64,000 nt of DNA from Nitrospina sp052156635 (GCF_052156635.1 NZ_JBQKUO010000001.1:620001-684000), one strand, 5' to 3'; shown: positions 50,599 to 58,333, counted from the stretch's first letter. Translations and numbers: made by a program. Notes: a model not told the origin generated them from the letters alone.

Positions 50599-50618
50599 AC
50601 TGTAGCCAAATTGTAGCC
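50599..50618 (+). repeat. Right copy of 20-bp arm-type repeat
   Basis: This is identical to the 20 bp at 40193-40212, with the paired TGTAGCC units, and lies about 165 bp inside the right attachment repeat. It supports the reading of these repeats as integrase arm-type sites at both island ends. Confidence 0.7.
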
Positions 50619-50781
50619 GATAAGATAAAAAGTTTGAGGAAAACGCCGGAAAATTGGGGAATGGCGGAATCTTATTTATCAAGGTTGATAGTGGGCCAAA
50701 AGACGCCAAATCGTTTGTTTAGCGTGGTTTATAAAGCGATTATAAATGGGCTTGCTACTTTGGTAGGATGTAGCGGGCCCA

Positions 50782-50828
50782 AATCGCACTCAAGAGGTCG
50801 GGGGTTCGAATCCCCCCAGCTCCACTTT
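50782..50828 (+). repeat. Right attachment repeat of the island (47 bp)
   Basis: An exact copy of 40100-40146: the 3' part of tRNA-Ala from the anticodon loop plus four flanking bases, without the 5' half of the tRNA. It marks the right boundary of a roughly 10.7-kb integrated element. The host genes resume after it with GC-rich coding. Bases 50573-50781 hold no gene. Confidence 0.92.
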
Positions 50829-50875
50829 TCTTTAAAGGCCTGCAAGCGGACCTTGTTCCTTTCCAAAACCAGGGA

Positions 50876-50896
50876 GGCCTGCCGCACTGGCAGGCC
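50876..50896. other. Hairpin just before the O-methyltransferase gene
   Basis: GGCCTGCC/GGCAGGCC form a perfect 8-bp stem with a 5-nt loop about 25 bp before the start codon, followed by an A-rich stretch and a GGGGGA ribosome-binding site. There is no T-run, so it is not a standard terminator for either strand. It could affect translation or be a small repeat. Confidence 0.45.
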
Positions 50897-50920
50897 GCAT
50901 AAAAAAGGGGGATACCTTCC

Positions 50921-51934
50921 ATGACCGATCCGGTTCGGCCTGACAAAATCATGCAGATGGGACTTGGCTTCTGGGGCTCGAAAGTTTTGCTGAGCGCGGT
51001 GGAGCTGGGCGTCTTCACGCTTCTTGGAAAAGATTCTTATCCACTCGAAACCCTGAGCGAAAAAACCGGTCTCCACTCCCGCTCCGCCCACGATTTTTTC
51101 GATACGCTGGTGGCGTTGGGCCTGCTCCACAAAGCCGACGGCTTTTATTCCAACACGGCGGAGACGGTGCAGTATCTGGACCGATCCAGTCCGTATTACA
51201 TCGGCGGGTTCCTGGAGATGGCCAACAGCCGCCTGTACCGGTTCTGGGGCGACCTGACCTTGGGACTGAAAACCGGCCTGCCGCAGAACGAAATCAAACA
51301 CGGGGAACCCGGCCTGTTTGAAGCGGTTTACGGCGATCCCGCCAAGCTGAAAGAATTCCTCCGCGCCATGACGGGGCTCAGCATGGGCGCGAATGTCAAC
51401 GTCGCCGCCAAATTCCCCTTTGAAAAGTACAAGACCTTCATCGATGTGGGCGGTGCGCAGGGCGGCCTGCCGGTGCAGGTGGCGTTGAAACATCCGCACA
51501 TCACCGGAGGCAATTTCGATCTCCCCGTCGTGCAACCGGTTTTCGACGAGTACGTGGCGTCCTTTCAGTTATCCGACCGTCTGCATTTTTTTCCCGGCAA
51601 CTTTTTTGAAGACGACCTGCCGACGGCCGACGTCCTTTCCATGGGACATATCCTGCACGACTGGGATTTGAACGAAAAACACACGCTGATCCGCAAAGCG
51701 TACGATGCGTTGCCTGAGGGTGGCGCGTTGATCGTTGTCGAATCGATCATCGATGACGAACGGCGGGAGAATGCGTTCGGCCTGCTGATGAGCCTCAACA
51801 TGCTGATCGAAACCCCGGGCGGGTTCGATTTCACAGGAGCGGATTGCTGTGGGTGGATGGAGCAGGCGGGATTTCAAAAAACCGAGGTGGTGCACCTCGC
51901 CGGGCCCGATTCCATGGTCATCGGGTTCAAATAG
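50921..51934 (+). CDS. Class I SAM-dependent O-methyltransferase (ASMT/class II OMT type)
   Basis: A 337-residue protein. The N-terminal winged-helix dimerisation domain (ELGVFTLLGKDSYPLETLSEKTGLHSRSAHDFFDTLVALGLL) is followed by the Rossmann methyltransferase domain with FIDVGGAQGGLPVQVALKHP (SAM site) and the SMGHILHDWDL catalytic segment, which carries the histidine used as base in plant-type O-methyltransferases. The substrate is unknown. The upstream 90 bp include the hairpin at 50876-50896. Confidence 0.9.
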   Translation: MTDPVRPDKIMQMGLGFWGSKVLLSAVELGVFTLLGKDSYPLETLSEKTGLHSRSAHDFFDTLVALGLLHKADGFYSNTAETVQYLDRSSPYYIGGFLEMANSRLYRFWGDLTLGLKTGLPQNEIKHGEPGLFEAVYGDPAKLKEFLRAMTGLSMGANVNVAAKFPFEKYKTFIDVGGAQGGLPVQVALKHPHITGGNFDLPVVQPVFDEYVASFQLSDRLHFFPGNFFEDDLPTADVLSMGHILHDWDLNEKHTLIRKAYDALPEGGALIVVESIIDDERRENAFGLLMSLNMLIETPGGFDFTGADCCGWMEQAGFQKTEVVHLAGPDSMVIGFK

Positions 51935-52035
51935 TTTAAAAATTTCGACATTCCTCGCGCTCCGGTTTGAGTCAAGCCATTCTGTTTTTGCTTCAGGTCG
52001 TTTTGTCACCTTTTTCATTATTAACGTGAGGGATC

Positions 52036-53589
52036 ATGGCTGAATCGAAACCCCAAATCAGTTCGGGGGTATTCGACCATCTCAAGCACGACCTGCCGGC
52101 GAGCATCGTGGTGTTTTTCGTCGCCGTGCCTTTGTGCCTGGGGGTGGCCCTCGCATCGGGCGCGCCGTTGTACTCCGGCATCATCGCAGCCATCGTCGGC
52201 GGCATGGTGGTGCCGCTGTTCAGCGGATCGGCCCTCGGGGTCAGCGGACCGGCGGCGGGCCTCACCGTCATCGTCTTCACCTCCATCGAAAAAGTCGGGT
52301 TCCCGGCGTTCCAGGTTGCGGTCGTTCTGGCCGGCCTGTTTCAGATCATCTTCTACCTGGCGCGCACCGGGTTCATCGCCTATTTCTTCCCCTCTTCCGT
52401 CATCAAGGGAATGCTTTCGGGCATCGGCATTCTCATTCTGGTGAAACAGGTTCCGCACGCCGTCGGCTACGAACTGGACAAGGCCATCGGCATTTTTCAG
52501 GACAAAGGGTACGTGACCTATGCCGCCTTTCGAAGCCTGTTCAACCATTTGTCGGCGGGAGTCATCATCATCTGGGCTGGATCAATAACCCTGCTGTTGC
52601 TTTGGGAGCGGCCTTTTTTCAAATCGCGCCCTGTCTTCCGCTGGGTGCAGGGTCCGCTGGTGGTAGTGATCCTCGGCGCTGTGGTCGCCCGGTGCTACGA
52701 GATGTTCTTTCCTTCGCTCGCGCTTCCTGCAAAATATTTTGTCAGCATTCCGGTTCACACCGAGCTGGCTCAATTTTTCGGCCAGTTTTCCTTTCCCGAC
52801 TGGAGCCACCTGCACAACCCGGATGTTTACCAGATCGCTCTGACCCTGGGGCTGGTCGCCAGCATCGAGACCCTGCTCTGCCTGGACGCGACGGATAAAC
52901 TGGATCCGTTCAAGCGGATCAGTCCCGCCAACCAGGAACTGAAAGCGCAGGGCATCGGCAATATGTGTTCGGGCTTGATCGGAGGACTGCCCATCACGCA
53001 GGTCATCGTGCGCAGTTCCGCCAACATTCAATCCGGCGGCCGGACGCGGCTTTCCGCATTTTTGCACGGGGTTTTCATCCTGCTGGCGGCGATGACCCTG
53101 CCCGCCTACCTGAACATGATTCCCTACGCCTGCCTCTCTGCCATCCTGATGGTGGTGGGATACAAACTGGCCAAGCCGATCCTCTTCAAAGAAATCATCA
53201 ACCTCGGCTGGTACCAGTCGATTCCCTTCTTCGTCACCCTGCTCACCATTCTCATGAGCAATCTGCTCAACGGGATCATACTGGGGTTGACCGTCTCCAT
53301 GATGTTTGTCCTCTGGGAGAATTACAAGTTTTCGCATTACTACCGCCAGGAAAAAGAAGACGGCCGCATCGTATTCAAGTTGTCCGCGAACGTTTCGTTT
53401 TTGAACAAGGCCAACATCCTGGAAGCGTTGAACGCCCTGCCGAAGGGCTCCCGCGTCCTCATTGACGCCAGCGAAACGGAGTACATCGATTACGATGTGA
53501 TCGAAATCATTGAAAACTTCAAAGCCAACTCTCAGGGAAACGGGGTGGAGGTGGAAACCCTCGGCCTGACCCGCGACAAAACGTACTGA
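52036..53589 (+). CDS. SulP-family anion transporter
   Basis: A 517-residue inner-membrane protein with about ten membrane segments. It begins DHLKHDLPASIVVFFVAVPLCLGVALASGAPLYSGIIAAIVGG, the SulP signature, followed by GVSGPAAGLTVIVFT. The cytoplasmic tail (VSFLNKANILEALNALPKGSRVLIDASETEYIDYDV) is a STAS-like domain. SulP members carry sulfate, bicarbonate or other anions. Bicarbonate uptake is an attractive idea for an autotroph but is not shown. Confidence 0.88.
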   Translation: MAESKPQISSGVFDHLKHDLPASIVVFFVAVPLCLGVALASGAPLYSGIIAAIVGGMVVPLFSGSALGVSGPAAGLTVIVFTSIEKVGFPAFQVAVVLAGLFQIIFYLARTGFIAYFFPSSVIKGMLSGIGILILVKQVPHAVGYELDKAIGIFQDKGYVTYAAFRSLFNHLSAGVIIIWAGSITLLLLWERPFFKSRPVFRWVQGPLVVVILGAVVARCYEMFFPSLALPAKYFVSIPVHTELAQFFGQFSFPDWSHLHNPDVYQIALTLGLVASIETLLCLDATDKLDPFKRISPANQELKAQGIGNMCSGLIGGLPITQVIVRSSANIQSGGRTRLSAFLHGVFILLAAMTLPAYLNMIPYACLSAILMVVGYKLAKPILFKEIINLGWYQSIPFFVTLLTILMSNLLNGIILGLTVSMMFVLWENYKFSHYYRQEKEDGRIVFKLSANVSFLNKANILEALNALPKGSRVLIDASETEYIDYDVIEIIENFKANSQGNGVEVETLGLTRDKTY

Positions 53590-53654
53590 TTCCGGCTTGC
53601 TTTCCATTCCACTGTTCCCGGTCAAACCTTTGCCAGGAGTGTGAAAAAAAAGAC

Positions 53655-53679
53655 CGGGCATTGCTGCCCGATCCTTTTT
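53655..53679. terminator. Bidirectional terminator between SulP and P460 genes
   Basis: CGGGCA/TGCCCG form a perfect stem with a 4-nt loop, with TTTTT after it on the plus strand and a run of A before it (T on the minus strand). It separates the convergent SulP and cytochrome P460 genes. Confidence 0.8.
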
Positions 53680-53741
53680 CAGCATTCATTAAGGACGAAC
53701 CATATCCTGGTCCCACTTCCCGCCTGGCTTGAACATCCCTT

Positions 53742-54341
53742 TTATTTTTTCTGAAACACGGGATAGCCGAAGGTGTAGATCCATTTGTCGGCGTCGGCGG
53801 CATGGGCAGGCGCCATATCCCGTGCCGGCAGGTGGCATCCCATGCAATCCTTTTTGTAGTCGGTGGACACGGTTTTCGCCGGGTTGTCGGCCATGAACAG
53901 GGACCATGCCCAGCCGTCGCCCCACAGTTTCGAATTCTGGAAGCGGCCTTCCGTATCCCGCACCAGCACGAACCAGCCCTTCAAATCCGTGGCGTGGCTC
54001 ACCGCCGGTCCGGTGGTCATCTCCATCGTTTGGGTGCCCAGCAACTCCTTCACCAGAACCGCGCCGTCGGGAAACTTCCCATGCTCGCGGTAGTAAGCAA
54101 GGGTTTCCGGTTGCGTGTACACAACATGGTATTCCTTCGCGCCGGGCTCGCCTTCGGTATTGGCGTGGGACCAGGTGCCAAGCACCGGCCAGCTGGTGTA
54201 ACCCTCCGGAACGCGCAGGTCACCGGTTTTCATATCGACATTCGGGGCAAAGGGCTTGCTGCCCGCACCCAGCAACACGCCCACCGCACCGAGGGCCAGC
54301 AGGAACAGGAACGCACGAATCACAACTTTCATTTTCATCAT
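53742..54341 (-). CDS. Cytochrome P460-family protein 1
   Basis: A 199-residue protein from the ATG at 54341. The signal peptide or anchor (VVIRAFLFLLALGAVGVLLGAGS) is followed by RVPEGYTSWPVLGTWSHANTEG, HVVYTQPETLAYYREHGKFPDGAVLVKELLG and a C-terminal heme-binding site CMGCH. The order is that of the P460/cytochrome c'-beta family, which acts on hydroxylamine or nitric oxide in the periplasm. Whether it has the Lys crosslink of true P460 cannot be read here. Confidence 0.88.
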   Translation of the reverse strand: MMKMKVVIRAFLFLLALGAVGVLLGAGSKPFAPNVDMKTGDLRVPEGYTSWPVLGTWSHANTEGEPGAKEYHVVYTQPETLAYYREHGKFPDGAVLVKELLGTQTMEMTTGPAVSHATDLKGWFVLVRDTEGRFQNSKLWGDGWAWSLFMADNPAKTVSTDYKKDCMGCHLPARDMAPAHAADADKWIYTFGYPVFQKK

Positions 54342-54521
54342 TGAACACTCACTATCAGGGTTTATCGAAACGGGTAAACACGGTGGCCTTCGGCTGCCGG
54401 GCCGGTTTCTGCCGTCCAGCCGTATCTGCCGCCACACCTGCGCTATGTAGGGACTGAAAGCGGTTCCTTACACGATTTGAAAAAATTTTCGACCCGCTGC
54501 CAGATTTTCATAAAATTCCTG

Positions 54522-54550
54522 TTGACTAAACCGACTGGTTGGTCTAATAT
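54522..54550 (+). promoter_or_regulatory. Promoter with embedded TetR-type operator
   Basis: TTGACT at 54522-54527 and TAATAT at 54545-54550 are 17 bp apart, a near-consensus promoter. The spacer and flanks hold TAAACCGACTGGTTGGTCTA, also found in better palindromic form at 55163-55186. Transcription would begin at about 54557, next to the ATG at 54558, so the mRNA appears leaderless. Autorepression by the TetR product is the simplest reading. Confidence 0.75.
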
Positions 54551-54557
54551 TCATCTC

Positions 54558-55145
54558 ATGGAATTCAGCAAGACCCAGGAAAAGCTGTTGCGCGCCGCGC
54601 TGCCCCTCATTCTGTCCCGGGGCTATCCGGCCACCACCGTCGATTCCATCTGCGAAAAGGCAAAGGTGAGCAAGGGCAGCTTCTACCATGCGTTTGGATC
54701 CAAGGAGGAAATGGGGCTTTCCCTTTTGAACTGGTACCACCAGGGTGGGGAACACAACATTTTCGAAGGTGCGTTCAACGACCTGGAAGATCCCGAGGAC
54801 CGCATGTTCGGTTTCCTGGACCATGTGGAAAAACTGTCGAAGGAATTCTGGGGCAACGGCTGTCTGCTGGCCAGCCTGGGGCTGGAACTGGCCGACACCA
54901 GCCCGAAGATCCGCACGGAAGTGGCCCAGATTTTCAAAAAGCTCGGCCAGCGTCTGGAAACCATTTTTGAACCGGCCGCCAACGGGTCCTCCAAAAACGG
55001 GCATCCCTCGGCGAAACATCTGGCCGAACAGTTTCTGGTGATGCTGGAAGGTTCCATCGTGCTGGCCCGGGCGAACAAGAACTGGAGTGTGGTGAACCGG
55101 GGATTCCAGAATTTCCGCAGTCACCTGGAAAGCCTGGCAGGATAA
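54558..55145 (+). CDS. TetR-family transcriptional regulator
   Basis: A 195-residue regulator. The N-terminal HTH is LLRAALPLILSRGYPATTVDSICEKAKVSKGSFYHAFGSKEEMGLSLL, typical of TetR. The C-terminal domain has FGFLDHVEKLSKEFWGNGCLLASLGLELA, similar to TetR regulators of the AcrR/YcdC kind. The ATG at 54558 (MEFSKTQEK) has no Shine-Dalgarno sequence and coincides with the expected transcription start. The regulator lies directly upstream of a methyltransferase gene that carries the same operator. Confidence 0.9.
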   Translation: MEFSKTQEKLLRAALPLILSRGYPATTVDSICEKAKVSKGSFYHAFGSKEEMGLSLLNWYHQGGEHNIFEGAFNDLEDPEDRMFGFLDHVEKLSKEFWGNGCLLASLGLELADTSPKIRTEVAQIFKKLGQRLETIFEPAANGSSKNGHPSAKHLAEQFLVMLEGSIVLARANKNWSVVNRGFQNFRSHLESLAG

Positions 55146-55162
55146 AAAAAATTTTGGCAAAA

Positions 55163-55186
55163 ATTAAACCGACTGGTTGGTTTAAT
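55163..55186 (+). promoter_or_regulatory. Second TetR-type operator, before the methyltransferase gene
   Basis: The arms TTAAACC and GGTTTAA flank an 8-bp centre, giving a palindrome almost identical to the one within the tetR promoter. It lies 57 bp before the methyltransferase start and 18 bp after tetR. A TTTAAT within it may be a -10 element. The pair of matching sites links the regulator to this gene. Confidence 0.7.
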
Positions 55187-55242
55187 GGGAGGAAAGGGTT
55201 CAATCCTAAAACAATGAACGTTCTCTTGGGGAGGAGACAAAC

Positions 55243-56313
55243 ATGACAACGCAACACGCAACGATAGACGAAAACAAACTTCATGAATTCATGGGAAAGA
55301 TGGTGGAAGATCTCGGCGCCGCCGCGACCAGCGTGCTGGTGATCCTCGGACAGGAACTGGGACTCTACCGCGCGCTGGCCGGGCACGGTCCGTTGACCGC
55401 TTCTGAGCTGGCACAGAAAACCGGCGCCGCGACACGGTACGTGCAGGAATGGGCGGCCAACCAGGCGGCATCGGGTTACATCGAGTACGATGTGGACACC
55501 GAATGCTTTTACCAGACGCCGGAGCAGGCCGCGGTGTTCTCCGACGACGACAGTCCGTTTTTCATGGGCGGCGGATTCTACTCCATCGCCTCGCTGTTCT
55601 CCGACCAGCCGAAGCTGGTCGACATGTTCCGCACCGGCAAGGGGGTTTCGTGGGGTGACCACGACTCCTGCCTGTTCTGCGGCACCGCGAAGTTCTTCAA
55701 GCCGACGTACAAGGCCAACCTGCTGTCGTCCTGGATCCCGGCGCTCGACGGAGTGCAGGCCAAACTGGAACGGGGCGCGAAGGTGGCGGACGTCGGCTGC
55801 GGCTACGGTCATTCCACCCTGATGATGGCGGAAGCGTTTCCCCAAAGTCAATTCTTCGGGTTCGATTTCCACGCACCTTCGATCGAACACGCCCGGCACC
55901 TGGCAAAAGAAAAGGGACTCGGCAACGTGACCTTTGATGTCGCCAGGGCCAAGGACTTTCCAGGAGAAAATTACGACCTGATCACGTTCTTCGACTGCCT
56001 GCACGACATGGGCGACCCGCAGGGCGCGTGCCAGTACGTTCGCGGCAGGCTCGACAGGGACGGCACGTTGATGATTGTCGAGCCCATCGCGCAGGACACG
56101 CTCAAAGAAAACCTGAATCCGGTCGGACGCGTGTACTACGCGTTTTCCACCACGGTGTGCACGCCGTCGTCCCTGAGCCAGGAAGTGGGACTGGCCCTCG
56201 GCGCGCAGGCTGGGGAAAAACGCCTGCGCGAGGTGGTGACCGGCGGCGGGTTCTCCCGGTGCCGCCGCGCCACCGAAACGCCATTCAACATGATCCTCGA
56301 AGCGCGTCCCTGA
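55243..56313 (+). CDS. SAM-dependent methyltransferase with N-terminal winged helix
   Basis: A 356-residue protein preceded by GGGGAGGAG. An N-terminal winged-helix part (LGLYRALAGHGPLTASELAQKTGAATRYVQEWAANQAASGYI) precedes the Rossmann domain with VADVGCGYGHSTLMMAEAFP and FDCLHDMGDPQGA. This architecture matches the Rv2258c-type methyltransferases, whose substrates are mostly unknown. Its control by the upstream TetR suggests a role in response to a small molecule. Confidence 0.9.
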   Translation: MTTQHATIDENKLHEFMGKMVEDLGAAATSVLVILGQELGLYRALAGHGPLTASELAQKTGAATRYVQEWAANQAASGYIEYDVDTECFYQTPEQAAVFSDDDSPFFMGGGFYSIASLFSDQPKLVDMFRTGKGVSWGDHDSCLFCGTAKFFKPTYKANLLSSWIPALDGVQAKLERGAKVADVGCGYGHSTLMMAEAFPQSQFFGFDFHAPSIEHARHLAKEKGLGNVTFDVARAKDFPGENYDLITFFDCLHDMGDPQGACQYVRGRLDRDGTLMIVEPIAQDTLKENLNPVGRVYYAFSTTVCTPSSLSQEVGLALGAQAGEKRLREVVTGGGFSRCRRATETPFNMILEARP

Positions 56314-56332
56314 AAACCGTTGGTCCCCGCAA

Positions 56333-56365
56333 CAAAAAAGCCCGGCCTCGCCGCCGGGCTTTTTC
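56333..56365. terminator. Bidirectional intrinsic terminator
   Basis: A perfect 7-bp GCCCGGC/GCCGGGC stem with a 6-nt loop, preceded by A6 and followed by T5, lies between the methyltransferase and the convergent nuclease gene. It can end transcription from both sides. Confidence 0.88.
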
Positions 56366-56411
56366 CTTTTATCAATCGAAACGCACCGGGTCCTGCGCTC
56401 TTCGCGTTCCG

Positions 56412-56837
56412 TCAGATCATGTATTCCTGCGCGTAGCCCTGCTTCACCAGCGCTTCGTTGAGCGACTTGCCACCGACAAAAATCTCGCACAGCCAGCGGC
56501 CGTATTTTTCCCGCTTGTCGGAGTACACCTTCACCTCCACCCAGCTGCCCACCGGAATTTGTTTTTTCACAAAATCGGACGCCGCCTTGCCGCGTTTGTA
56601 CTCCGCGCTGCTGCGCTTGACCCCATACACCTCCGGCGTGTCCACACCGAGCAGGCGGAAGCGCTCGCGGAACATCACCTTGAAACCGACATCCACATCC
56701 AGCTCAATCGTATCCCCATCGACCACGCGCTTCACCCGCGCCCAGTACTGGTACGGCTCCACCACACGGGGCTTGTTCTCCGCCGTGAGTTCCCGCTTCA
56801 TCTTGTTCATGACCTGTTTCGGTTTGGTAGAAGGCAT
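56412..56837 (-). CDS. Thermonuclease (SNase)-like protein
   Basis: A 141-residue protein (start ATG 56837) with the staphylococcal-nuclease fold signature: VKRVVDGDTIELDVDVGFKVMFRERFRLLGVDTPEVYG, then the conserved RGKAASDFVK and EKYGRWLCEIFV. The catalytic Arg/Glu/Asp set appears present (DGDT, RLLGVDTPE, YGR). No signal peptide is seen with this start. The product may be cytoplasmic or need an upstream start; the role is uncertain. Confidence 0.85.
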   Translation of the reverse strand: MPSTKPKQVMNKMKRELTAENKPRVVEPYQYWARVKRVVDGDTIELDVDVGFKVMFRERFRLLGVDTPEVYGVKRSSAEYKRGKAASDFVKKQIPVGSWVEVKVYSDKREKYGRWLCEIFVGGKSLNEALVKQGYAQEYMI

Positions 56838-57012
56838 GTTTTGGCACCGCAATTTTTGTGTTTGAAATGAGAGACGCCCTTTTAAAGAACAGGGAGGCGC
56901 CGCCCGAAAGCGCATTTCCAGGAGATGAAGAATCCGCCCATGGTGGCAAAAGATATATGCTTAAACCGAAACTTGCAAACAGAAATATTAAGGTGTGCCC
57001 ATTTTGCCTGTA

Positions 57013-57047
57013 AAAAACAAAAGGGTTCCGGTTTCGCGGAACCCCTT
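57013..57047 (-). terminator. Terminator of cytochrome P460 gene 2
   Basis: On the minus strand GGGTTCCG pairs with CGGAACCC around a short loop, with flanking A/T pairs, and is followed by CCCTTTTGTTTTTT. It lies about 30 bp after the P460 stop codon. Confidence 0.8.
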
Positions 57048-57076
57048 TGCCAAAGTTGCTTTGTTTAAGAACCCTC

Positions 57077-57559
57077 TTATTGGCGATAACGCGAAAATAC
57101 GAAATCGTGACCTTCTTCCGCGGTGTGGCAGGCATAGCAACCGGTCCCGCCGTCGGTGACGATGCGTTTCGTCTGGCTGTCGCCGGCGAAGGCCTCGAAG
57201 CCCCAGCCGCCGGTTTTGCCGAACGCGGATCCGTCTTTCTGCATCACGCCGATCAGTTTGCGGCCTTCCTCCTGCAGGGTCTTGCCGGCTTCCCTGTAAT
57301 TGAGGAGGTCGAACACCAGCACCGATCCATCCGCGAAGGCACCGGTTTCAAATCCTTTCACCGCTTTCGGGTTGGCATACACATGGTGAATACCCTGAAA
57401 GGGGTTTTCCAGCGGGTGACCGGGCTGGATCACCATCGACTTCACATGCGTCCAGTCACGGTACCCATCCGGGTAACCCACTTTGTCTCCGCCCGCCTGC
57501 ATCGGCGAAGCCATAAACAGCATTGCGCCTGCGAGCAGGCCTGCAAACAACCGGTTCAT
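57077..57559 (-). CDS. Cytochrome P460-family protein 2
   Basis: A 160-residue periplasmic c-type cytochrome. The signal peptide MNRLFAGLLAGAMLFMASPMQAGG is followed by VGYPDGYRDWTHVKSMVIQ, HHVYANPKAVKGFETGAFADGSVLVFDLL and a single heme-binding CYACH near residue 145. It is shorter than P460 protein 1 and only distantly similar. It has a good ribosome-binding site (AAGGAG) and is divergent from the MarR gene, which probably controls it. Confidence 0.88.
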   Translation of the reverse strand: MNRLFAGLLAGAMLFMASPMQAGGDKVGYPDGYRDWTHVKSMVIQPGHPLENPFQGIHHVYANPKAVKGFETGAFADGSVLVFDLLNYREAGKTLQEEGRKLIGVMQKDGSAFGKTGGWGFEAFAGDSQTKRIVTDGGTGCYACHTAEEGHDFVFSRYRQ

Positions 57560-57607
57560 CGTCTCGTCTCCTTAGTCAAATTTTGAATATTTTCTGAATT
57601 GCTTTTT

Positions 57608-57626
57608 TAGTATCGATTCGATACTA
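57608..57626. promoter_or_regulatory. Perfect palindrome, probable MarR operator
   Basis: TAGTATCGATTCGATACTA is a perfect 9+1+9 inverted repeat in the region between cytP460-2 and marR. It lies just downstream of the leftward -10 box, where a bound regulator would block the P460 promoter. Confidence 0.75.
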
Positions 57627-57631
57627 TTAAG

Positions 57632-57682
57632 AAGATACCGGCGGCGATTTATTTTGTCAATTCATATTCCCTTGGCTACAAT
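57632..57682. promoter_or_regulatory. Overlapping divergent promoters of cytP460-2 and marR
   Basis: Leftward: TTGACA (57660-57655), 17 bp, TATCTT (57637-57632). Rightward: TTGTCA (57654-57659), 17 bp, TACAAT (57677-57682). The two -35 boxes share the same bases, so polymerase can serve only one direction at a time. The rightward start point falls at the marR ATG (57689), so marR mRNA appears leaderless. Confidence 0.7.
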
Positions 57683-57688
57683 GCTTGA

Positions 57689-58279
57689 ATGAGCGCGTCT
57701 CTATTACACGACTATATAGAACGGATTTCGCACCTCATCCGTTCCGAAACCCGCATCGCTGGAACCGACTTCGACCTGCAACCCATTCAGCTCGACGTTC
57801 TGCACTACCTCACGCGATCCAACCGGTATTCGAACACGCCGCAAAGCGTGACCGATTACTTCGGCCTGACCAAGGGCACGGTGTCGCAGACCATCAAGGC
57901 GCTGGAGAACAAGGGACTGCTTTTAAAAACGCCGGACAAGAAGGACGGCAGGAAGGTGCACCTCAGTGTCACCCGCACCGGCAGGAAACTGCTGGACAAG
58001 GCCATGCCCGCCAGGGTGGTGGCGGGCGCGTGGGGAGAACTTGCGGAGAACGACCGCGACCGGCTTCTAGCCGACCTCAGTCAACTGCTCTCAAAAATGC
58101 AGGACGCCAACGGCATGAACGCCTTCGGCGTGTGCCGCACCTGCCGTTTCAACACGCAGATCAGCGACACCAAATTCTTCTGCGAACTCACGCAGGAACC
58201 GCTTTCGGCCACCGACGTCACCCTGCTCTGCCGCGAGCACACCGTCCCCGCAGAGGAAGCCGAACCCGTCGAACGGTAA
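57689..58279 (+). CDS. MarR-family regulator with C-terminal Cys4 motif
   Basis: A 196-residue regulator. The winged helix-turn-helix is QPIQLDVLHYLTRSNRYSNTPQSVTDYFGLTKGTVSQTIKALENKGLLLKTPDKKDGRKVHLSVT. The C-terminal part has C149-x2-C152, C165 and C181 in FGVCRTCRF, FFCELT and LLCREH, a possible zinc or Fe-S site. MarR proteins with such clusters sense redox or nitric-oxide-type signals, but the signal here is not known. No Shine-Dalgarno site precedes the ATG. Confidence 0.88.
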   Translation: MSASLLHDYIERISHLIRSETRIAGTDFDLQPIQLDVLHYLTRSNRYSNTPQSVTDYFGLTKGTVSQTIKALENKGLLLKTPDKKDGRKVHLSVTRTGRKLLDKAMPARVVAGAWGELAENDRDRLLADLSQLLSKMQDANGMNAFGVCRTCRFNTQISDTKFFCELTQEPLSATDVTLLCREHTVPAEEAEPVER

Positions 58280-58333
58280 GTCCTCCCATCCCGGGCCGGA
58301 CGGCGGACGGGAACCCACCAACTGCAAAGAATC

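Noticed and set aside
50634..51018. Open frames across the right attachment repeat, on both strands
   Set aside because: They translate tRNA sequence and its complement (for example SHSRGRGFESPQLHF and GAGGIRTPDLL), a well-known source of false proteins.
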